A model generated the notes under the pieces. It was not told where the DNA came from. It ran no database searches and saw nothing but the letters and a program-made list of their open reading frames with translations. From assembly GCA_001313065.1 (NCBI GenBank), contig BBFD01000026.1, positions 1 through 22,004 of the forward strand: 22,004 nucleotides of DNA. The letters are read 5' to 3'. The DNA is from Silvimonas sp. JCM 19000. Its GTDB lineage: Bacteria > Pseudomonadota > Gammaproteobacteria > Burkholderiales > Chitinibacteraceae. The translations under genes were made by a program, and so were the position numbers. Within the stretch, counting starts at the first letter, position 1; each line of letters opens with the position of its first letter. Of this stretch, positions 16,477 to 22,004 are shown piece after piece.

Positions 16477-16889
16477 CTGCCTCGTTTTCTAATGTGCGGG
16501 GCGTTGCCGCCCTGTTTACTGAAACGGAATAAACGCTTGGACCGGTCATCCGCCAGATGTGGATACTAACCAGACCATTTGCGTGTGGCAACGGCTGCCA
16601 ACGCCCTGATTAGTAAACAACACAAGGTAAAACACGTACGTGTTCAGATTTGACAACTTGCCGCAGGCTCGGCGCAGTGTAGCGCCATTTGTATCAAGCC
16701 ACATGTGATCAGGCATGCACGGTAGGGTTTGGCAAGATCACCGGTCGATTTTGCCCCCATACCCAGCGCGGGCACGGCGTGTTACCTTTGTCGGCGCGGT
16801 CCGCATGGACCAGAAACCGCGTTCACGCTGCCACCGGGCGGCGCCGGACGTAGCCTACAACCTGGACTATAGAAACGCATCCCCGACTC
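16477..16889. other. 413-nt gap between the ArsR-type gene and envC, with a palindrome and a -35-like box
   Basis: No supported gene. AACACGTACGTGTT (16631-16644) is a perfect 14-bp palindrome, followed 5 nt later by TTGACA (16650-16655), a consensus -35 box on the plus strand. No good -10 box lies 16-18 nt downstream. TGTTTACT (16513-16520) recurs inverted at 16612-16619. A leader of this length upstream of envC is longer than usual. A promoter at 16650 would serve envC-ctpA. Confidence 0.4.
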
Positions 16890-18300
16890 GTGCCGAGCCG
16901 ACCTATCCTGATTCTGAGCCTTGCCCTCACCGCCAGCGCGCATCTCGCCCTGGCGGCACCAGCCGTGCCCGACACCGCCGCGCAAAAGCAGGAGCTGACC
17001 GAGTTGCGCGGGCAGATCGATGTGCTGAAGCATGATCTGGCCAATAACGAATCGCAGCGCAAAGATGCCACCGACGCCTTGCGCCAGTCCGAGAGCGCAA
17101 TCTCGGATGCCAATCGCGTGCTCAATGATTTATCTGAACAACGCGAGCTGACCAGCGCGCAGCTGGCGCGTCTTGAAATTGATGTCGCCACCACGCGCAG
17201 CAATATCCGCACCAGCCAGGCGCGGCTGGCCGCTTTGCTCAAAAGCCGCTACCAAACGCACGAACTCGAAGCCTGGCGCCTGGCGCTGGAACGACAAGAC
17301 CCGACGCAAACCAGCCGTGAGCTGACCTACTACCGCTATCTGGCGGCCGCGCAGCAACAGCTGGCGCGCCAGTTGCAAACCCAGCTGGACCAGCTGAACA
17401 CCCTCGCCGCACAAATTCGCGAGAAAAAAATGAAGCGTTGCAGGAACTTGCCCGGCAAAAAAAGCCCAACAAAAGGCGGAGCTGCTGGACCAGCAAGAAG
17501 AAAAAAAACAGCGCGTGGTCAAAACGCTGTCGCAACAAATCGAATCGCAACGCAATCAGATCGGCAAACTGCAGTCGGACGAAAAAAAACGCCTGAGCAG
17601 CCTGATTACGCGACTTGAAGCCATCATCAAGCAGCAAGAACAAAAAACGTCTGGCCGAAGCCGCGGCGCGCAAAAAAAAGGCCGAAGCCCAGCGCCAGGC
17701 CAAAGAAGCCGCAGCGGCACGCCGCAAGCAACAACTCGCGGCCAGACAGGCAGGCAGCAAGCAACAACCCGCAGCAAGCAATGACAAGAACCCCACCCCG
17801 ACGCCGACCGAAGCGCCGACCGCAACCGCCAACACTGACGAGGGCACGCAGCTCAAGCCGCAAGTGACGCGCCAGAACGATGCCGAGCCGACTCCAGTCA
17901 GTCCGGCCAGCAGTTTGCGGCCCTGCGCGGCAAGTTGCGCTTGCCGCTCAAAGGCACTGTGATGGGCAAGTTTGGCGCGCAACGGGCGGAAGGCACCAGT
18001 TGGAAAGGGGTGTTCATCAAGGCCGACAGTGGCCTGCCGGTGAAGGCGGTGGCCAGCGGTCGCGTGGTGTTTGCCGACTGGCTGCGTGGCTTTGGAAATC
18101 TGATCATTATCGATCACGGTGGCGGCTATATGAGTCTGTACGCTGCCAACGAAAGTGTACTCAAACGCGTTGGTGATCAGGTACAAGCGGGGGACGCCAT
18201 CGCCACCAGTGGCAACAGCGGTGGCATGGGAGATTCGGGGGTATACTTCGAAATCCGCCAACATGGCCGCCCCCTTGACCCGCTCGTCTGGGCTGGATAG
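16890..18300 (+). CDS. envC: Murein hydrolase activator EnvC-like (coiled coil plus degenerate LytM/M23 domain; frameshifted)
   Basis: Periplasmic activator of septal amidases, about 470 residues. It probably starts at GTG 16890 (MPSRPILILSLALTASAHLA, a signal peptide); no clear ribosome site is seen. Then comes a long Gln/Glu/Lys/Ala coiled coil (KQELTELRGQIDVLKHDLAN onward), a low-complexity Ala/Pro/Thr linker, and a C-terminal LytM domain: LRLPLKGTVMGKFGAQRAEG, KAVASGRVVFADWLRGFGNL, IIIDHGGGYMSLYAAN, GDQVQAGDAIATSGNSGGMG. The catalytic zinc ligands of active M23 peptidases are replaced (SWKGVF for the HxGxD-type site, SGVYFEI for HLHFE), as in E. coli EnvC, so it should be an activator rather than an enzyme. 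Frame breaks lie in A runs near 17425, 17458 and 17645, plus a missing base near 17895. ctpA follows after 32 nt. Confidence 0.88.
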
Positions 18301-18332
18301 CTGTAATAACCAAAACATTTGGAGCAACTGGA

Positions 18333-19875
18333 ATGTCCAGTCTTAAAAAGCCGGGCCATAAGCCGGCAAGCAAGATGCAAAAAAATTGCGCTGGTGTTGG
18401 CCGGCGCGGGTCTGGGCGTTGCCTGAGCCTGTCGTTTAACGCCGTCGCCGATAAAGAAGCCACCACCAGCAACCCGCTGCCGGTGGACGAATTGCGTGCC
18501 TTCTCGACTGTATTTGGCCTGATCAAGCAAAGCTATGTTGAGCCGGTCGACGACAAAAAAAGCTGATTTCCAACGCCATCAAAGGCATGGTCTCCGGCCT
18601 TGATCCGCACTCGGATTATCTGGATGCCGATGGCTACAAAGATCTGCAGGTGAACACGCAAGGCGAGTTCGGCGGTCTGGGTATCGAAGTGAATATGCAG
18701 GACGGCCTGGTGCGCGTGGTCAGCCCGATCGAAGACACGCCAGCCTTCAAGGCTGGGGTCAAACCCGGCGACTACATCGTCAAGATCGACGATACCAGGT
18801 GCAGGGCATGTCGCTGAATGACGCGGTCTCCAAGATGCGCGGCAAGGCCGGTTCCACGGTAACGCTGACCATCCTGCGCAAGGGTGAGACCAAGCCGCTG
18901 GTGCTGCCGATGAAGCGTGCCGTGATCAAGGTGCAGAGCGTCAAGTCGCAACTGGCTGAGCCTGGCTACGGCTATATCCGCATTACCCAGTTCCAGGAAC
19001 GCACCACCGAAGATCTGGCTGAAGCACTGAACAAGCTTTACAAAGACAACAAGGCGCCGCTGAAGGGCCTGATCCTTGATCTGCGTAACGATCCGGGCGG
19101 TCTGCTCAACTCGGCCGTGGGCGTGTCTGCTGCCTTCTTGCCGCAAGGCGATCTGGTGGTGTATACCGAAGGCCGCACCGCAGATTCCAAAGTGCGTCTG
19201 ACTGCCGACCGCAGCAACTATATGCGCGACGACAGCAAGGCTGATTACTTCAAGAACACGCCAGCCGACGTGAAGAATGTGCCGATCGTGGTGCTGGTTA
19301 ACGGCGGTACGGCTTCGGCTTCCGAGATCGTGTCGGGCGCGCTGCAGGATCACAAACGTGCGCTGGTGGTGGGGACGCAAACCTTCGGTAAGGGTTCGGT
19401 GCAGACCATTCTGCCGATCGACGCGACCTCCGCGCTCAAGATCACCACGGCGCGTTACTTTACGCCGAATGGTCGTTCCATCCAGGCCAAGGGCATTACG
19501 CCGGACATCGAGGTGGCAGAAGCTACGGTCAATGGTCGCGAAGCCACCGGCTTCGAGATGCATGAAGCCGATCTGGAACACCATCTGGACAATCCGAACG
19601 ACGCCAGCAAACCGGCAGCCAAATCCAGAGACAAGGATCTGGTTCCGGCCGTCAAGCTGAACCAGGCGGCGCCGGCCAAACCGGCAGCCAAGCCGGCCAG
19701 GCAGGACGCCAGCACGCCAGACGACGATCTGCCGCCGCGCGAGCTGGTCTCCAAGCAGGATTACCAACTGCAACAGGCCATCAACGTGCTGAAGGTGCAA
19801 CAGCTGCTGCTGAACAAAGAAACACAGCTGCCAAAACCGAAACCGTCGACGGCGTCGATCTCTGCGGCAAAGTAA
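18333..19875 (+). CDS. ctpA: C-terminal processing serine protease, S41A family (frameshifted)
   Basis: Periplasmic tail-specific protease with a PDZ domain, about 514 residues. The start at 18333 has GGAG about 8 nt upstream. An N-terminal hydrophobic segment ([20 protein letters not shown] after repair) acts as signal anchor. The PDZ domain includes [20 protein letters not shown] and [20 protein letters not shown]. The S41 core has [30 protein letters not shown], the catalytic serine in [20 protein letters not shown] and the lysine in [16 protein letters not shown]. The C-terminus is an Ala/Pro/Lys-rich extension. Frame breaks near 18380 and 18554 (A runs), 18425 and 18797 (one C missing each) lie in the first third. 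The gene pair envC-ctpA is common in proteobacteria and links cell separation to envelope proteolysis. A terminator follows. Confidence 0.95.
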
Positions 19876-19892
19876 GCTGCACCGTGCTACCG

Positions 19893-19920
19893 AAAGCCCC
19901 GCCGCAAGCGGGGCTTTTTT
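19893..19920 (+). terminator. Rho-independent terminator after ctpA
   Basis: AAAGCCCCGC (19893-19902) and GCGGGGCTTT (19908-19917) form a perfect 10-bp stem with loop CGCAA and continue into T6. It lies 17 nt after the ctpA stop. Confidence 0.93.
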
Positions 19921-20008
19921 CTTGCCGTTTATGCCATCAGGCGGAGCCATCCGCGCGCAAAAAAAGTCTAAGCTCAGAGCACCGCCACCCGCAGCCGAGG
20001 ACGGTCTT

Positions 20009-20406
20009 ATGCCGACGCCCGTTGAACGCGCTAAAACGCACGATATCGTGTTCTTTGCCTTGCCCGCCGACCAGGCGGTGCAAGCCGCCCGCGTTTTGGG
20101 GCGACTGCCGGCGTGGTGGCACAGCCCTGTACGGCCGAGCACCGCGTGTGCGTGCATTACGACGTGCTGGAACACACGCTGCAGGCGCTCGAAACCCAGT
20201 TACAGCAAAACGGATTTCATCTGGATGGCAGCATCTTGCAAAAGATCAAACGCGCCATCGTCTATTACACCGAAGATGTACAGCGCGATAACATGCACAT
20301 GCCTGAGCATCCAACCAAATCACGCGATGTGTATGTGCAGATGTGGGACCACCATCCGCATGGGGACCACGACGATACTCCCGAAGAATTGCGCCGCTAT
20401 CTCTAA
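20009..20406 (+). CDS. Conserved hypothetical small protein with His/Asp-rich tail (frameshifted)
   Basis: About 132 residues, not assigned to a named family. ATG 20009 follows GAGGAC by 6-7 nt. The N-terminus (MPTPVERAKTHDIVFFALPA, then DQAVQAARVLGRLPGVVAQP) and CVHYDVLEHTLQALETQLQQ, NGFHLDGSILQKIKRAIVYY read like the beta-alpha-beta layout of heavy-metal-associated domains (LPGV followed by a YDV strand), but without the CxxC. The tail (YVQMWDHHPHGDHDDTPEEL) is rich in His and Asp and could bind metal. One missing G near 20110 breaks the frame. Spacing to the MoeB/ThiF-like gene is 30 nt, so they are probably co-transcribed. Function unknown. The HMA-like fold is an inference from pattern only. 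Confidence 0.75.
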
Positions 20407-20436
20407 CGTTGCGGCGCGCTTGTACAAGCCGCCGTT

Positions 20437-21227
20437 ATGACCGCCACCGCCCGCCCTGCCCCGCAGCTTGATCTGAACGACCAGCAATTGCTGCGTTACA
20501 GCCGACATATTTTGCTGGACGAATTCGGTATCGAGGGCCAGACCCGCCTGGCCAACGCCCGCGTCTTGATGATCGGAGCCGGGGGACTGGGCGCGCCTGC
20601 CGCGCTTTATCTCGCTGCAGCCGGCGTCGGAACCCTGGTTATTGCCGACGCGACGCGGTTGATCTGACCAATCTGCAACGCCAGATCGTGCATACCAGCG
20701 CGCGTATCGGCATCAACAAGGCAGCGTCAGCCCAGCAAACCCTGCAAGCCATCAATGCGGATATCGAAATCGTCGCGCTGCCGGAGCGTATGTCCGGCGA
20801 GCGGCTGGCCGAGCAAGTGCGCCTGGCCGATGTGGTACTCGATTGTTGCGATAACTTTGCGACTCGCCACGCCGTCAATCGCGCTTGCGTGGCGGCGGGG
20901 GTGCCGCTGGTATCGGGCGCTGCCGTGCGCTTTGATGGGCAACTGACCACTTTTGATCTACGCGATGCTGCCAACCCTTGCTATCACTGCCTGTTCGGTG
21001 AAGACGGCGAAGCCAATGACAGCCCCTGCGCTACCTTTGGGGTGTTCGCGCCGCTCACCGGCATGATCGGCACCGGGCAGGCGGCAGAGGCGCTCAAGCT
21101 GCTGACCGGCATAGGCAAAACGCTGGTGGGACGGCTGCAATTGCTGGATGCGCGCGACCTGTCGTGGCGCGAAATGCGCTATCGCAAAGACCCGGCTTGC
21201 CCGGTGTGTGGTCAGCGTCATCCATAA
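20437..21227 (+). CDS. moeB: HesA/MoeB/ThiF family adenylyltransferase (frameshifted)
   Basis: E1-like enzyme that adenylates the C-terminal glycine of a sulfur carrier (MoaD or ThiS), about 264 residues. Features: LLRYSRHILLDEFGIEGQTR, the ATP-binding loop VLMIGAGGLGAPAALYLAAA, DLTNLQRQIVH with the conserved Arg, VVLDCCDNFATRHAVNRACV, SGAAVRFDGQLTTFD, and two zinc-binding pairs, CYHC and CPVC (PACPVCGQRHP at the C-terminus). A missing base near 20655 breaks the frame; repaired, it reads VIADADAVDLTNL. It has no C-terminal rhodanese domain. MoeB versus ThiF cannot be settled here because no moaD, moaE or thiS lies in the window, so the symbol is tentative. No clear ribosome site is seen before ATG 20437. 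Confidence 0.88.
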
Positions 21228-21246
21228 ACCTACAGAAAAAAAGAGC

Positions 21247-21276
21247 TTTACAGCGTGGGCCTCGCCAGGCCATAGT
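21247..21276 (+). promoter_or_regulatory. Possible promoter for the leader-peptide/TrpRS-like unit
   Basis: TTTACA (21247-21252) is followed after 18 nt by CATAGT (21271-21276), matching 5 and 4 of 6 consensus bases. Transcription would then start near 21283, almost on the leader ATG at 21284, which would make the leader peptide leaderless. Read-through from the gene upstream is the alternative, since no terminator follows it. Confidence 0.3.
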
Positions 21277-21283
21277 GCCCGCT

Positions 21284-21349
21284 ATGAATACGCAAAAGTC
21301 CTGCCAACCGGCATCGTTCGTTGCAAACTTTTATTGGTGGTATCGCTAA
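21284..21349 (+). CDS. Putative leader peptide with tandem Trp codons (21 residues)
   Basis: A short frame ATG 21284 to TAA 21347-21349 encodes 21 residues beginning MNTQKSCQ and ending NFYWWYR before the stop. Two adjacent TGG codons lie at 21335-21340 within a run of aromatic residues. Trp is rare, so two in a row in a 21-residue frame just ahead of a TrpRS-like gene and a terminator hairpin fits a transcription-attenuation leader, as in trpL. No strong Shine-Dalgarno is present. An in-frame GTG at 21275 has AGG about 6 nt upstream and would add three residues. No match to a known leader was available. The function is inferred from position, composition and the downstream hairpins. Confidence 0.6.
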   Translation: MNTQKSCQPASFVANFYWWYR

Positions 21350-21352
21350 CCA

Positions 21353-21412
21353 GGCGGCCACGCGTATTGTCATATCCATACGAAGCCGCCGATTCAGGCG
21401 GCTTTGTTGTTA
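21353..21412 (+). promoter_or_regulatory. Candidate transcription attenuator (mutually exclusive hairpins) upstream of the TrpRS-like gene
   Basis: Terminator form: CGAAGCCGCC (21381-21390) pairs with GGCGGCTTTG (21397-21406), 10 pairs including one G-U, loop GATTCA, then a T-rich tract (TTTGTTGTTA, 21403-21412). Antiterminator form: GGCGGC (21353-21358), just after the leader stop, can pair with GCCGCC (21385-21390) and so block the terminator. A ribosome stalled at the Trp codons (21335-21340) would leave 21353-21358 free. A competing hairpin between the leader end and this segment is short (TGGT 21335-21338 with ACCA 21349-21352), so the 1:2 element is weak. Confidence 0.55.
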
Positions 21413-21463
21413 GTACCCCCCTCCCCGAATCGGCGCTTCCACTAAAAAACCAGGAGCACCGAA

Positions 21464-22004
21464 ATGACCGTAATTCCCCCGAACCAGACCTTGTTGACCG
21501 GCGACCGCGCCACCGGCGCGCTGGGTCTCGGTCATTACGTGCGCTCCCTGCGACATCGCCTGGCTTATCAAGAAAAGCACCAGCAATTCTTGTTGCTCAG
21601 TGATGGCACAGACAGCGACGAAGGCGCCGCGCAAGAAATTGCCCTCGACTACCTGGCCATCGGCATTGATCCGCAGCGCAGCACCATTGCCGTCCGCTCG
21701 CACATGCCGGAGCTGGCCGAACTGGCTGCTTGCTACGCACGCCTGGGCAGCGAGGTGCTGGCCGGCGACGATCAGATCGCGCATCACATTCCCGAGATCA
21801 CCGCCTTGCAAGCACGGCTGATCCCGACCGCCAGCCCGGCACAGGCCGCGCTGGTGCAACGTGGCAATGCCTGGTGCAGCACATCAACCAACGTGCGGGC
21901 AGCCAGATTCTGGTCACCGCCGCGCCGGTCATGGCGGCCAATGCGCGTAACACCACCGCGCTTGAACTCGGTGGCACACCAGCTGCCGCTGAGCGCCACG
22001 CCGG
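21464..22004 (+). CDS. Tryptophanyl-tRNA synthetase-like protein with altered active-site motifs (partial, runs off window end)
   Basis: The start at 21464 has AGGAG about 7 nt upstream. The N-terminus TLLTGDRATGALGLGHYVRS aligns with class Ic TrpRS (TGDRPTGKLHIGHYVGS in Bacillus-type enzymes), but the first His of HIGH is Gly here (GLGH). IALDYLAIGIDPQRSTIAVR and SHMPELAELAACYARLG follow the family closely. The stretch TALQARLIPTASPAQAALVQ then corresponds to AFKATLVPVGEDQ-type sequence with the GEDQ residues lost, and about 30 family residues before it are absent. One missing C near 21868 breaks the frame; repaired it reads LVQHINQRAGSQILVTAAPV. The last bases, where LDG-KMSKS is expected, read LELGGTPAAAERHA with no KMSKS. 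This suggests a paralogue that no longer charges tRNA, or one with a changed role. The rest is outside the window. Confidence 0.7.
   Translation, partial: MTVIPPNQTLLTGDRATGALGLGHYVRSLRHRLAYQEKHQQFLLLSDGTDSDEGAAQEIALDYLAIGIDPQRSTIAVRSHMPELAELAACYARLGSEVLAGDDQIAHHIPEITALQARLIPTASPAQAALVQRGNAWCSTSTNVRAARFWSPPRRSWRPMRVTPPRLNSVAHQLPLSATP

Noticed and set aside
16513..16619. Inverted 8-bp repeat TGTTTACT / AGTAAACA separated by 91 nt
   Set aside because: The arms are far apart and AT-rich, with no supporting promoter or transposon features.
17401..17660. Programmed frameshifting at the A7-A8 runs in envC
   Set aside because: Similar run-length problems occur in many unrelated genes here, so no special signal is needed.
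17239..18327. 362-codon open frame on the minus strand opposite envC
   Set aside because: It is the shadow of the coiled coil and linker; the runs of Leu/Phe and Ala are what Gln/Lys-rich codons give in reverse.
18772..20175. 467-codon open frame on the minus strand opposite ctpA
   Set aside because: It is the shadow of the S41 protease gene, has no domain pattern, and runs across the ctpA terminator.
1..22004. CRISPR arrays, tRNA or rRNA genes, insertion sequences, prophage genes
   Set aside because: No regularly spaced repeats, cloverleaf patterns, transposase motifs or integration sites were seen anywhere in the window.

Overview
This is a bacterial chromosomal window with mid-to-high GC and dense coding. 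The gene content fits a betaproteobacterium, and I infer Neisseriales-like: type IV pilus retraction ATPases pilT and pilU next to the yggS-proC-yggT block, a cutA-dsbD-type locus, an envC-ctpA pair, and a TrpRS-like gene. No rRNA, tRNA, CRISPR array, insertion sequence or prophage gene was recognised. The sequence carries several dozen single-base or two-base frameshifts. Where a frame can be reconstructed, most sit in A/T runs that look too long or G/C runs that look too short. They fall even in housekeeping genes, so I treat them as sequencing errors and give whole-gene coordinates across them.

Region 1 (1-6683) is a sugar utilisation locus. The minus strand holds an ABC importer of the YtfQ-YtfR-YtfT (galactofuranose-type) family, in the order binding protein, two-domain ATPase, permease (cut by the window edge), preceded by a LacI-family regulator. 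Divergent on the plus strand are an aldose 1-epimerase (GalM-like) and an SMP-30/gluconolactonase-type lactonase that overlap by ATGA. A perfect 23-bp palindrome covers a TTGACA -35 box in front of the binding-protein gene and is the likely LacI operator. Several hairpins, two with U-tracts, lie between the binding-protein and ATPase genes and probably lower expression of the downstream genes.

Region 2 (6715-9127) has a cupin/pirin-like protein, an FMN-dependent azoreductase (azoR), and a divergent LysR-type regulator with a perfect 8-bp inverted repeat in the shared promoter region.

Region 3 (9152-14723) contains pilT and pilU on the minus strand and, divergently, yggS, proC and yggT. A bidirectional terminator separates yggT from a convergent fxsA. 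Region 4 (14722-16476) contains cutA, a stand-alone DsbD N-terminal domain protein, a TlpA-like thioredoxin, and a convergent ArsR-family regulator whose two cysteines match the persulfide sensors SqrR/BigR/YgaV in context and spacing.

Region 5 (16890-21227) holds envC (degenerate LytM amidase activator), ctpA (S41 protease), a small His-rich conserved protein, and a MoeB/ThiF-type adenylyltransferase. Region 6 (21228-22004) is the most unusual: a short leader peptide ending FYWWYR-stop, then alternative hairpins resembling a transcription attenuator, then a gene that looks like a tryptophanyl-tRNA synthetase but appears to have lost or altered its HIGH and KMSKS signatures.
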